Part shown: positions 1-7,329 of the stretch, one piece after another
Layout: each line of letters opens with the position of its first letter
Position numbering within the stretch: the stretch's first letter is position 1
NCBI GenBank assembly: GCA_021202925.1
Contig: JAJQCD010000027.1
Span: forward strand, 1-38,536
DNA: 38,536 nt
Origin: Clostridiales bacterium
Lineage (GTDB): Bacteria; Bacillota; Clostridia; Lachnospirales; Lachnospiraceae
Direction of reading: 5' to 3'
Program-made: the position numbers and the translations under genes
The notes under the pieces: generated by a model
Told to the model about the DNA's origin: nothing
The model's database searches: none
Seen by the model: the letters and a program-made list of their open reading frames with translations, nothing else

Positions 1-30
1 AACTGGTTGTCTGAGCGTGGAAACAGAAGA

Positions 31-59
31 TTGTCTCATCGGGCAAAGAATGTTATAAT
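31..59 (+). promoter_or_regulatory. Sigma-A promoter of the alcohol dehydrogenase gene
   Basis: TTGTCT (31-36), a 17-base spacer and TATAAT (54-59), with TG at 51-52 giving an extended -10. This leaves a leader of about 105 bases before the start codon at 173. I see no recognisable riboswitch in the leader. Confidence 0.65.
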
Positions 60-172
60 AAAAAGGATTCGAGATGGCAGACAGAACACCGCCGGTCCGA
101 ATTCTACTGTGAAACTCAGTGAAGCAAAGCTGAACCTGGCATAGCTGTCTATAAAAACGAAGGAGACGAACC

Positions 173-1354
173 ATGCAGAAATTTACTTATCACAGCCCCA
201 CAGAAATCATCTTTGGCCGCGGAGCGGAAGAAAAGACCGCCGAGGCCATCCAAAACTACGGCGGCCACCGCGTCCTTCTCGTCTATGGCGGCGGCAGCGT
301 CGTGCGCAGCGGACTCCTGGAACGCCTTACCACAAACCTGACCGCGGCCGGTCTGACCTGCGAACATTTCGGCGGCGCGAAGGCCAATCCGACCCTGGAG
401 CATGCCAGAGAAGGCGTCCGGCGCTCCATCGCATTCGAAGCCGATTTCATCCTTGGCGTCGGCGGCGGCTCCGCCATCGACACAGCCAAAGCCATCGCGC
501 TCGGCACCGCGAATCCTGACACGGATATCTGGGCCTTCTGGAGCCGACAGCAGACTCCGACCCGTGATCTGCCGATCGGTGCCGTCCTCACCATCTCCGC
601 AGCCGGCAGTGAATCCAGCGACTCCGCCGTACTGACCAACACGGAGACCGGGCAGAAGCGCGGTTTAAGCACCTTCTTAAACCGGCCGAAATTTGCCATC
701 ATGAACCCGGAACTCACCTACTCGCTTCCGACCTACCAGATTGCCTGCGGCGTTACGGACATCATGATGCACACGCTGGACCGTTACTTCAACCCGCTGG
801 ACAACGAGCTGACCGATTCCATCGCAGAAGCCCTCCTTCGCACGGTCATCGCAAACGGACGGATCGCGGTCAGAGATTCTCACGATTACGAAGCCATGAG
901 CGAGCTGATGTGGGCCGGTTCTCTCTCCCATAACGGCCTGACCGGGCTTGGCGGCATTTCTGATTTTGCCGTGCACCAGCTGGGACATGAGCTTTCCGCC
1001 ATGTTCGATACGGCTCACGGCGCCTCCCTGGCCACGGTCTGGGACTCCTGGGCGCTCGCTGTCTACCAGAAAAAACCGTCCCGTTTCGCCCGTTACGCGC
1101 AAAACGTATGGAGACTGGAGGGCACGGATACAGAGACGCTCGCCCTCGCCGGAATCCAGGCAACAAAGGATTATTTTGCCTCCATCGGCATGCCCACCGG
1201 CTTTGCTGAAAATCACGATGTCGGTATTCAGGAAGATTCCGTCCTGCGCGATCTCGCGTATCGCTGCTCCTGGCAGCGCAGCCGGGTCATCGGTTCATTC
1301 AAAAGACTGGACGAAACCGACATTTATGAAATCTACCGGGCGGCCAACCATTAG
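173..1354 (+). CDS. Iron-containing alcohol dehydrogenase (butanol dehydrogenase / YqhD type)
   Basis: A 393-residue group III alcohol dehydrogenase, probably a cytosolic NAD(P)H-dependent reductase of short-chain aldehydes to alcohols in fermentation. The N-terminal dinucleotide-binding half carries GVGGGSAIDTAKAIA (95-109). The C-terminal half supplies the usual metal ligands, which I place at D196, H200, H268 and H282, the spacing of YqhD/BdhA proteins. Length is normal for the family. The ATG at 173 follows AAGGAG (about 161-166) at a good distance. It has its own promoter at 31-59 and a strong terminator just after the stop, so it is probably monocistronic. Closest by motif to butanol dehydrogenases. 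The physiological aldehyde and the NADH/NADPH preference cannot be read from the sequence. Confidence 0.93.
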   Translation: MQKFTYHSPTEIIFGRGAEEKTAEAIQNYGGHRVLLVYGGGSVVRSGLLERLTTNLTAAGLTCEHFGGAKANPTLEHAREGVRRSIAFEADFILGVGGGSAIDTAKAIALGTANPDTDIWAFWSRQQTPTRDLPIGAVLTISAAGSESSDSAVLTNTETGQKRGLSTFLNRPKFAIMNPELTYSLPTYQIACGVTDIMMHTLDRYFNPLDNELTDSIAEALLRTVIANGRIAVRDSHDYEAMSELMWAGSLSHNGLTGLGGISDFAVHQLGHELSAMFDTAHGASLATVWDSWALAVYQKKPSRFARYAQNVWRLEGTDTETLALAGIQATKDYFASIGMPTGFAENHDVGIQEDSVLRDLAYRCSWQRSRVIGSFKRLDETDIYEIYRAANH

Positions 1355-1380
1355 AAGATACGACAGGTTCCGTAGTCAGA

Positions 1381-1418
1381 AAATCCCCCGCGCCGAAATC
1401 GACGCGGGGGATTCTTTT
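1381..1418. terminator. Bidirectional intrinsic terminator between adh and ppdK
   Basis: Near-perfect GC-rich inverted repeat: ATCCCCCGCG on the left and CGCGGGGGAT on the right, around a short loop. It is followed by TTCTTTT on the plus strand and by a T-rich stretch on the minus strand. It lies between two convergent genes and can serve both. Confidence 0.88.
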
Positions 1419-1434
1419 ATCGATTATTTTCCTC

Positions 1435-4059
1435 TCAGTCAGCCAGCGCTGCCTGTGCCGCTGCCAGTCTCGCAATCGGTACACGGAACGGGCTGCAGGA
1501 TACATAGTTCAGGCCAATCTTATGACAGAACTCGATGGAAGACGGATCGCCGCCATGCTCACCGCAGATACCGCAGTGGAGTTCCGGACGTGTCGACTTA
1601 CCCAGCTTCACAGCCGTCTCCATCAGCTTGCCTACGCCAACCTGATCGAGCTTCGCAAACGGATCATTCTCCATGATCTTCGCATCATAGTAAGCCGACA
1701 GGAACTTTCCGGAATCATCACGCGAGAAGCCATAGGTCATCTGCGTCAGATCGTTCGTACCGAAGCAGAAGAACTCTGCCTCCTTCGCGATCTCGTCTGC
1801 AGTCAGAGCCGCTCTCGGGATCTCGATCATCGTACCAACCTCATACTTCAGATCGATACCTGCTGCAGCGATCTCCGCATCCGCCGTCTCGACAACGGTC
1901 TTCTTCACGTATTTCAGTTCCTTCAGCTCGCCAACCAGCGGAATCATAATCTCCGGAACCAGAGCCCAGTCCGGATGTGCCTTCTTCACATTGATCGCCG
2001 CACGGATCACTGCCTTGGTCTGCATCACCGCAATCTCCGGATAGGTAACCATCAGACGGCATCCACGATGACCCATCATCGGGTTGAACTCATGCAGAGA
2101 ATCACAGATCGCCTTGATCTGCTCCACGGTCTTGCCCTGTGCGTCAGCCAGCTTCTGAATGTCCTCTTCCTCCGTCGGAACGAACTCATGCAGCGGCGGA
2201 TCCAGGAAACGGATGGTAACCGGGTTGCCCTCCATCGCGGTGTAGAGTGCTTCAAAGTCACTCTGCTGCTCCGGAAGAATCTTGTTCAGCGCAACCTCTC
2301 TCTCCTCTGCAGTCTCGGAGCAGATCATCTCACGGAATGCGTCGATTCGGTTGCCATTGAAGAACATATGCTCGGTACGGCAAAGACCGATGCCCTCTGC
2401 ACCCAGCTCTCTCGCCTTCTTCGCGTCAGCCGGCGTATCTGCGTTCGTTCTCACCTGCAGCTTTCTGTACTTGTCCGCCCATGCCATGATGCGGCCAAAC
2501 TCACCTGCAATGCTCGCATCCACCGTCGGGATAATACCCTGATAGATCTTGCCGGTGGTACCGTCGATGGACAGCTCATCGCCCTCATGGAACTCAACGC
2601 CGCCCAGTGTGAACTTCTTGTTCTCCTCATCCATCACAATCGCGGAGCAGCCGGATACACAGCAGGCGCCCATACCACGGGCAACCACAGCTGCATGAGA
2701 GGTCATACCGCCACGAACCGTCAGGATACCCTGAGCAGACTTCATGCCCTCGATATCCTCCGGAGACGTCTCCAGACGAACCAGAACAACCTTCTTACCC
2801 TTCGCGTTCCATGCCTTCGCATCTTCAGCGGAGAATACAATCTGACCGGCAGCAGCACCCGGAGAAGCAGCAAGTCCCTGCCCCAACGGAGTCGCCGCCT
2901 TCAGAGCAGCTGCGTCAAACTGCGGATGCAGCAGGGTATCCAGGTTACGCGGATCGATCATCGCGACCGCCTTCTTCTCATCAATCATGCCCTCGTCAAC
3001 CAGGTCGCAGGCAATCTTCAGAGCAGCCTTCGCCGTTCTCTTGCCGTTACGGGTCTGCAGCATATACAGATGACGATCCTCGATCGTGAACTCCATATCC
3101 TGCATATCTCTGTAATGCTCTTCCAGCGTATTGCAGATGCCGACAAACTGCTCGTACACTTCCGGCATGACATCCTTCAGCTGGTCGATCTTCTGCGGGG
3201 TACGAACGCCTGCGACGACATCCTCGCCCTGTGCGTTCATCAGGAACTCGCCCATCAGATGCTTCTCACCGGTAGCCGGATCACGCGTAAATGCAACGCC
3301 GGTGCCGGAGGTCTCGCCCATGTTTCCGAACGCCATCATCTGAACGTTCACCGCAGTTCCCCAGGAATACGGGATATCGTTGTCGCGCCGATATACATTC
3401 GCTCTCGGATTGTCCCAGGAACGGAACACCGCCTTGATCGCTTCCATCAGCTGCTCCTTCGGATCCGTCGGGAAATCGCTGCCGATCTTGGACTTGTACT
3501 CCGCCTTGAACTGATTCGCCAGCTCATGCAGATCCTCAGCGGTCAGCTCAACGTCCTGCGTTACGCCTTTTTCCACTTTCATCTTGTCGATCAGCTGCTC
3601 AAAATATTTCTTGCCAACTTCCATGACGACATCGGAGAACATCTGGATGAATCTGCGATAGCAGTCCCATGCCCAGCGCGGGTTACCGGACTTGCGTGCC
3701 AGAACCTCTACCACTTCCTCATTCAGTCCCAGGTTCAGGATGGTATCCATCATACCCGGCATGAAAGCTCTCGCACCGGAACGAACCGATACAAGAAGCG
3801 GATTCTCCTTGTCACCGAACTTCTTGCCGGTGATTTCTTCCATCTTTGCAATGTGTTCCATAATCTGGCCCATGATCTCATCATTGATCTGACGGCCATC
3901 CTCATAATACTGTGTGCATGCTTCCGTTGTGATCGTGAAGCCCTGTGGCACCGGAAGCCCCAGGTTTGTCATCTCGGCCAGGTTTGCGCCCTTCCCTCCG
4001 AGCAGGTTCCTCATGCCGGCATTTCCTTCGGTAAATAAGTATACCCACTTAGTTGCCAT
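1435..4059 (-). CDS. ppdK: Pyruvate, phosphate dikinase
   Basis: An 874-residue enzyme interconverting pyruvate + ATP + Pi and phosphoenolpyruvate + AMP + PPi, in the cytosol at the glycolysis/gluconeogenesis junction. Order: N-terminal ATP-grasp (about 1-340), central phosphohistidine domain with GGMTSHAAVVARG (catalytic His455), and C-terminal PEP/pyruvate-binding TIM barrel ending with LHCGICGEHGGDPSS (catalytic Cys near 831). Length and the His/Cys positions agree with the well-studied Clostridium symbiosum enzyme. ATG at 4059 follows AGGAGGAAAG. No dikinase regulatory protein (DUF299) is adjacent. The 290 bases upstream hold promoters and a cre-like site at 4261-4275, suggesting carbon-catabolite control. 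A terminator at 1381-1418 ends it, so it is probably a single-gene unit. Identity is essentially certain; the direction of flux in vivo is not. Confidence 0.98.
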   Translation of the reverse strand: MATKWVYLFTEGNAGMRNLLGGKGANLAEMTNLGLPVPQGFTITTEACTQYYEDGRQINDEIMGQIMEHIAKMEEITGKKFGDKENPLLVSVRSGARAFMPGMMDTILNLGLNEEVVEVLARKSGNPRWAWDCYRRFIQMFSDVVMEVGKKYFEQLIDKMKVEKGVTQDVELTAEDLHELANQFKAEYKSKIGSDFPTDPKEQLMEAIKAVFRSWDNPRANVYRRDNDIPYSWGTAVNVQMMAFGNMGETSGTGVAFTRDPATGEKHLMGEFLMNAQGEDVVAGVRTPQKIDQLKDVMPEVYEQFVGICNTLEEHYRDMQDMEFTIEDRHLYMLQTRNGKRTAKAALKIACDLVDEGMIDEKKAVAMIDPRNLDTLLHPQFDAAALKAATPLGQGLAASPGAAAGQIVFSAEDAKAWNAKGKKVVLVRLETSPEDIEGMKSAQGILTVRGGMTSHAAVVARGMGACCVSGCSAIVMDEENKKFTLGGVEFHEGDELSIDGTTGKIYQGIIPTVDASIAGEFGRIMAWADKYRKLQVRTNADTPADAKKARELGAEGIGLCRTEHMFFNGNRIDAFREMICSETAEEREVALNKILPEQQSDFEALYTAMEGNPVTIRFLDPPLHEFVPTEEEDIQKLADAQGKTVEQIKAICDSLHEFNPMMGHRGCRLMVTYPEIAVMQTKAVIRAAINVKKAHPDWALVPEIMIPLVGELKELKYVKKTVVETADAEIAAAGIDLKYEVGTMIEIPRAALTADEIAKEAEFFCFGTNDLTQMTYGFSRDDSGKFLSAYYDAKIMENDPFAKLDQVGVGKLMETAVKLGKSTRPELHCGICGEHGGDPSSIEFCHKIGLNYVSCSPFRVPIARLAAAQAALAD

Positions 4060-4214
4060 AATCTTTCCTCCTAAATAGTTGTGCGTAGATGTATTCTACT
4101 GGTTTTCTGTCCGCCGCAAGACATATGAACGCGCAAAAAAAGAACAACTGCAGAATAAAGTCATCGGCGGTCTGTGTTCAGTATACCACATTTTGGAATT
4201 GAGTAAAGAAGTTT

Positions 4215-4243
4215 CTTCTAAAAATTAGATATTTTTTTGTCAA
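4215..4243 (-). promoter_or_regulatory. Candidate ppdK promoter
   Basis: Reading the minus strand, TTGACA (4243-4238), a 17-base spacer and TAGAAG (4220-4215, four of six -10 matches). A second possible -10, TATACT, lies at 4185-4180 with only a weak -35 (TTTACT). The true start could use either, giving a leader of about 110-150 bases. Confidence 0.5.
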
Positions 4244-4260
4244 GTAAATTCATAAAAGCT

Positions 4261-4275
4261 ATGTAAGCGCTTTCA
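4261..4275. promoter_or_regulatory. cre-like operator (CcpA site) upstream of ppdK
   Basis: ATGTAAGCGCTTTCA matches the CcpA consensus WTGNAANCGNWNNCW at every position, and its core is almost palindromic. It lies between the end of the DJ-1 gene (4350) and the ppdK promoters. It is centred about 60 bases upstream of the start expected from the TTGACA promoter, or about 95 from the alternative. Upstream cre positions like this are more typical of CcpA activation than repression. CcpA itself is not in the window. Confidence 0.6.
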
Positions 4276-4349
4276 TTTTCTGTAAACAGAATACCCGCGA
4301 CGCCAGTCCCACAAAACGAACCGGCGCCACGAAATAAAATCATGTCCGA

Positions 4350-4901
4350 TTATCGATACTGGATCTGTCTTGCCACCGAATCAGCGGTGTCCGCTCCCAG
4401 AAGCAACGTAATCAGTTCCAGTGCAAGCTCAACTGCCACACCGAGTCCCTTCGCGGTCGTAATATTGCCATCTGTGACCACGCCCTCTCCGGTCGCCGTC
4501 GCGCCCCTCATCTGCTCCTCAAAACCCGGATAACAGGTCGCCTTCCGCCCTTCGAGGAATCCATGCCGTCCAAGCACCACCCCCGGAGCCGCGCAAACCG
4601 AGGCGATGCGCCGTCCCTCACGGTTCGCACATTCCAGCCCCGCAATCAGCGGCCCGCATGCAGAGAGATGCTCCGAACCTGGCATCCCACCCGGTACAAA
4701 GATCAGATCCGCATCGGAAAAGTCGGTCTCCTCTGCCGTCTGATCCGCCTCAATGCGAATCCCGTGCGAGGTCACGACCTGCTTCGAAGACCCCGGTGTC
4801 ACCAGAACGGTCTCAATCTTTGCCCGTTTGAGCAAATCTACCACCATCAGACACTCCACTTCCTCTGTGCCATCCGCAATCATCGCATATGCCTTTGCCA
4901 T
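4350..4901 (-). CDS. DJ-1/PfpI (ThiJ) family protein
   Basis: A 183-residue single-domain member of the class I glutamine amidotransferase-like DJ-1/PfpI superfamily. The nucleophile-elbow cysteine is C103 in IASVCAAPGV. The conserved acidic residue is in the N-terminal DGTEEVE segment (10-16), and VPGGMPGSEHL (69-79) is a family signature. Length is normal. Relatives are variously named DJ-1, YajL or 'thiazole monophosphate biosynthesis' proteins. They act as oxidative-stress or glyoxal/protein-repair proteins, and a specific role cannot be assigned here. It lies about 95 bases downstream of the FMN-binding gene on the same strand and is probably co-transcribed from the promoter at 5500-5528 under the divergent LysR regulator. 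ATG at 4901 follows GGAGGAGCG. Confidence 0.9.
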   Translation of the reverse strand: MAKAYAMIADGTEEVECLMVVDLLKRAKIETVLVTPGSSKQVVTSHGIRIEADQTAEETDFSDADLIFVPGGMPGSEHLSACGPLIAGLECANREGRRIASVCAAPGVVLGRHGFLEGRKATCYPGFEEQMRGATATGEGVVTDGNITTAKGLGVAVELALELITLLLGADTADSVARQIQYR

Positions 4902-4955
4902 TTTCGCTCCTCCTGGTCACGCCGTCTTCGGCGATGGCCGCTTTACTGACTACTC

Positions 4956-4983
4956 CCGGCCAGACACCTTCGCGTCTGGCCGG
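4956..4983 (-). other. Intercistronic hairpin between the FMN-binding and DJ-1 genes
   Basis: Perfect inverted repeat CCGGCCAGAC / GTCTGGCCGG (10-base arms, 8-base loop). No T-tract follows on the minus strand, so it is not a classical terminator. It could be an RNA-stability or processing element that lowers expression of the downstream DJ-1 gene. Confidence 0.5.
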
Positions 4984-4996
4984 AACCGGGTTTCTT

Positions 4997-5422
4997 CTAT
5001 TTTAATGCGTCCACATCCGCACCGGCACCCGCCAGTGCACTCTCGACTGCCGTCAGAACTGCGTTGCTGGTCAGCGTCGCGCCGCTCACGCCGTCCACGC
5101 TCAGACTCTGTGCGTCCACGATACTCTGTGCCACAGTCGGCGCCGCCGCACCGCCGAGTTCCGGCGTCTCCGAAGGCGTATCCGTCCCGATCGACGTAAT
5201 CACATGATTCTCAACCTTTACCTGTACCGTCACGTCGCCGCCGAATCCCATCTCCGCGGCCTCGTATGTGCCATCCGCTACATTGGCCAGCGCCGACATG
5301 CTCTGCTCGCTGCCCTCCGGCGCTGCTACCGTCGTAAATGTACTGTAAATCACTCCCGAGACACCGATCACTACAACGCCCAGCGCCGCCATAATCAATG
5401 CTTCCAAACCTTTCTTCTTCAT
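4997..5422 (-). CDS. FMN-binding domain protein, membrane-anchored
   Basis: A 141-residue protein with one N-terminal hydrophobic segment (about 7-28) that should anchor it with the rest outside, followed by an FMN_bind domain (about 50-135). The SGATLTS motif near 113-119 is the site where related domains (RnfG/NqrC, NosR, flavin-trafficking substrates) carry covalently threonine-linked FMN. It resembles a stand-alone extracytoplasmic flavin electron carrier. No Rnf/Nqr subunit or ApbE flavin transferase is nearby. ATG at 5422 follows a GGAAAGG site. A promoter lies at 5500-5528, and the LysR gene is divergent. The pairing with a DJ-1 protein suggests a redox-response unit, which is inference. 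Confidence 0.85.
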   Translation of the reverse strand: MKKKGLEALIMAALGVVVIGVSGVIYSTFTTVAAPEGSEQSMSALANVADGTYEAAEMGFGGDVTVQVKVENHVITSIGTDTPSETPELGGAAAPTVAQSIVDAQSLSVDGVSGATLTSNAVLTAVESALAGAGADVDALK

Positions 5423-5499
5423 CGCAGGTTTCCTTTCCTCAACTCCTGGTAATTTTAGAACGCCGCCGCTCCATACGGCTCCGATCCATATTCCTTTTT

Positions 5500-5528
5500 A
5501 TTATAATTTCTTTTTTATGGTTAGTAAA
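5500..5528 (-). promoter_or_regulatory. Promoter of the FMN-binding/DJ-1 operon
   Basis: Minus strand: TTTACT (5528-5523), a 17-base spacer and a perfect TATAAT (5505-5500). The LysR-type half-site cluster at 5535-5587 lies immediately upstream, the position expected for LysR activation. Confidence 0.65.
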
Positions 5529-5534
5529 ATGTCT

Positions 5535-5587
5535 GTTATGTTATCTATTTCGTCAATTTTTGCGTTTTTCCATAACAAAACCGTTAT
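5535..5587. promoter_or_regulatory. Putative LysR operator region
   Basis: ATAACAAAACCGTTAT (5572-5587) is a perfect inverted repeat of ATAAC/GTTAT with six bases between, the dyad size of LysR recognition sites. A second half-site pair, GTTATGTTAT (5535-5544), lies next to the -35 of the FMN-binding gene. Both sit between the divergent promoters, so one bound regulator could repress its own gene and activate the other. Confidence 0.5.
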
Positions 5588-5594
5588 AATATCC

Positions 5595-5623
5595 TTGAAC
5601 ATTCTCCAGATCCCTGTTATGAT
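5595..5623 (+). promoter_or_regulatory. Promoter of the LysR gene
   Basis: TTGAAC (5595-5600), a 17-base spacer and TATGAT (5618-5623) put the transcript start near 5630. This rules out translation starts at 5517 or 5619 and supports the TTG start at 5658. Confidence 0.6.
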
Positions 5624-5657
5624 AGAAGCATCCTCGATGAAAGGAAGGAAACCAGTT

Positions 5658-6530
5658 TTGAACAGTCTTCAGATCCAGTATTTTCTCGCCGCCGTGACAA
5701 ATGAGAATCTGACCAAAGCCGCCCGTCAGCTTTATGTAAGCCAGCCCGCCATCAGCCGCCAGATCAGCCTGCTCGAACAGGAGGTTGGCCATAAATTTTT
5801 CACCCGACAGGGCAAGTCGATTCACCTGACATACGCCGGTCAGGCTTTCTATGATTATTTTACACGTTGCCGTGACCAGATGGAGCAGGTGCAGGAACGC
5901 CTGCGCGAGCAGGAAGCATCCGGTCTGTTCCCCGTCCGCATTGCCTACCTGCAGGGCCTGGCTCCCCGTCATTTCCTGCCGCAGATGGAGACAGCCGCCG
6001 CAAGTCCGGATTCCCCGATCCGGCTGCGCACGGCCTGCTATTCGCTTCCCCGGCTTATCGAATGTCTCCGAGCCGGTGACGTCGATCTGATTCTGACCTT
6101 TGGTTCCTCGCTGGTCTCGGAATCCTTCTATTCTGAACCGCTCGTCGAAGTTCCCCGTGTGCTGCTCTACTCGGCCGCCAGATATCCGGAGCCCAGAAAG
6201 GATCTGGGCCAGTTTCGCGACGAAACCTTTCTGCTCCCGGGGGACGAACATACCTCCCAGCTGGAACAGACGTTAATGAATCAGATTCTCCGCTACGGCT
6301 TCACGCCACGCATCCGCTATGCGCCCAACTATGACACCATCATTGACCAGGTCGAACAGGGAAAAGGCGTGTTCATCTACAACGCCTGGTGCCGTCCCTG
6401 TGACCAGGCCGCATTTCACAGTCTGCCGCTTCCGGACAGCCAGACCCTGTATCTCTCCCGCAAATACCGCGCAGCCTCCCCGGAAATTCTCAAGTTCCTG
6501 CAAGCATTCCGCCTGGCGATGAGCACCTGA
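5658..6530 (+). CDS. LysR family transcriptional regulator
   Basis: A 290-residue regulator: an N-terminal winged helix-turn-helix (about 3-60) with the family pattern LTKAARQLYVSQPAISRQIS, then a periplasmic-binding-like effector domain (about 90-285). I choose the TTG at 5658 because AAGGAAGG precedes it at good spacing, the protein then begins NSLQIQYFLAAV as LysR proteins do, and the promoter at 5595-5623 excludes the longer frame starting at 5517. It is divergent from the FMN-binding/DJ-1 pair, the most likely target, with operator-like repeats between them. The effector cannot be predicted. A low-abundance regulator with a TTG start fits autoregulation. Confidence 0.9.
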   Translation: MNSLQIQYFLAAVTNENLTKAARQLYVSQPAISRQISLLEQEVGHKFFTRQGKSIHLTYAGQAFYDYFTRCRDQMEQVQERLREQEASGLFPVRIAYLQGLAPRHFLPQMETAAASPDSPIRLRTACYSLPRLIECLRAGDVDLILTFGSSLVSESFYSEPLVEVPRVLLYSAARYPEPRKDLGQFRDETFLLPGDEHTSQLEQTLMNQILRYGFTPRIRYAPNYDTIIDQVEQGKGVFIYNAWCRPCDQAAFHSLPLPDSQTLYLSRKYRAASPEILKFLQAFRLAMST

Positions 6531-6565
6531 TAAAGAATTCTCGCGCAAAAGTCCTTCCTTAACTA

Positions 6566-6594
6566 TTGAAAATCTTTCCGTTACCATGTATAAT
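6566..6594 (+). promoter_or_regulatory. Promoter of the lipoprotein-glyS unit
   Basis: TTGAAA (6566-6571), a 17-base spacer and TATAAT (6589-6594). The short leader then contains a GC hairpin, CGCGCCG/CGGCGCG (6607-6624), ending three bases before the Shine-Dalgarno GGGAGGA. Confidence 0.7.
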
Positions 6595-6637
6595 CCATGA
6601 GAGGAACGCGCCGCAACCGGCGCGCCGGGAGGATCCT

Positions 6638-7264
6638 ATGAAAAACATTTCAGTATTCGCCGGGATACTTGCCACAGTCGCAGGCGTTGCGTTGACTGGC
6701 TGCGTCGGACAAGACTCCTTCATCTGGGACGCCAGCGAGAACAGCATCTACGTCAGCGATTCGCTCTCTGTACAGAGTTCCCTGGTTTACACATCCGATC
6801 AGGACAATGAACTCTATGACGCCGATGGCTTAAGAGCGTACGTCGAAGAAGCCGTTGACGCCTACAACGAAGCGCACAGCGCTGCCGATGGAACGTTGCC
6901 TGTGACCCTGGTTTCCTGCAGCCTCGACGGCCGGACCGGCAGTCTCACCTTCGCCTATGCGGACGCTGCCGATTACCTGTCCTTCGCGGAGGAAACCGGA
7001 GACAACACCAACACCGTGACCGATCTGCAGGTCGCAACCGTCGCCGATGGGCTGCCGGACCACACGTCCTTTCAGACCGCATCCGGGAAGTCGACATCGG
7101 TATCGGACATTGAGAAGCGGTCCGAATACCGGCTTGTCATTCTGGAAGGCTCCGCTGCCGTCTTCACGGAAGGAAAGATCGCCTATGTGTCCGAGGGCGT
7201 ACAGATCCGGCACGACCATGCGGCGGTGACCCCGGAAGGAAGCAGCTGCATCGTATTCCGATGA
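6638..7264 (+). CDS. Predicted lipoprotein of unknown function
   Basis: A 208-residue protein starting at the ATG at 6638, preceded by GGGAGGA. The first 22 residues form a lipoprotein signal with lipobox LTGC (Cys22), so the mature protein should be lipid-anchored on the outer face of the membrane. The remainder is acidic, rich in Asp/Glu/Ser/Thr, with no cysteines or enzymatic motif I recognise. A central SLTFAYADAADYLSF stretch and the segment LVILEGSAAVFTEGKIAYVS look like beta-sandwich or substrate-binding folds. It sits 65 bases before glyS on the same strand, behind its own promoter, and is probably co-transcribed with glyS. I cannot assign a function. The signal peptide and lipobox are clear; everything else is open. 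Confidence 0.85.
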   Translation: MKNISVFAGILATVAGVALTGCVGQDSFIWDASENSIYVSDSLSVQSSLVYTSDQDNELYDADGLRAYVEEAVDAYNEAHSAADGTLPVTLVSCSLDGRTGSLTFAYADAADYLSFAEETGDNTNTVTDLQVATVADGLPDHTSFQTASGKSTSVSDIEKRSEYRLVILEGSAAVFTEGKIAYVSEGVQIRHDHAAVTPEGSSCIVFR

Positions 7265-7329
7265 AACGATTCGATTGGAAAGCTTTCTGAATCGATAGAT
7301 ATAGAAGAAAAGAAAGAGGTTATCTGACT

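Noticed and set aside
1522-4038. 838-codon open frame opposite ppdK
   Set aside because: It mirrors the codons of a highly expressed, codon-biased gene. The translation is His/Arg/Leu-rich with no domain, and ppdK is certain on the other strand. The same holds for long frames opposite glyS, the M16C/U32 genes and carB.
7265-7329. T-box leader for glyS
   Set aside because: Only 65 bases are available, with no T-box sequence or antiterminator. The small palindrome GAAAGCTTTC is not followed by a T-tract.
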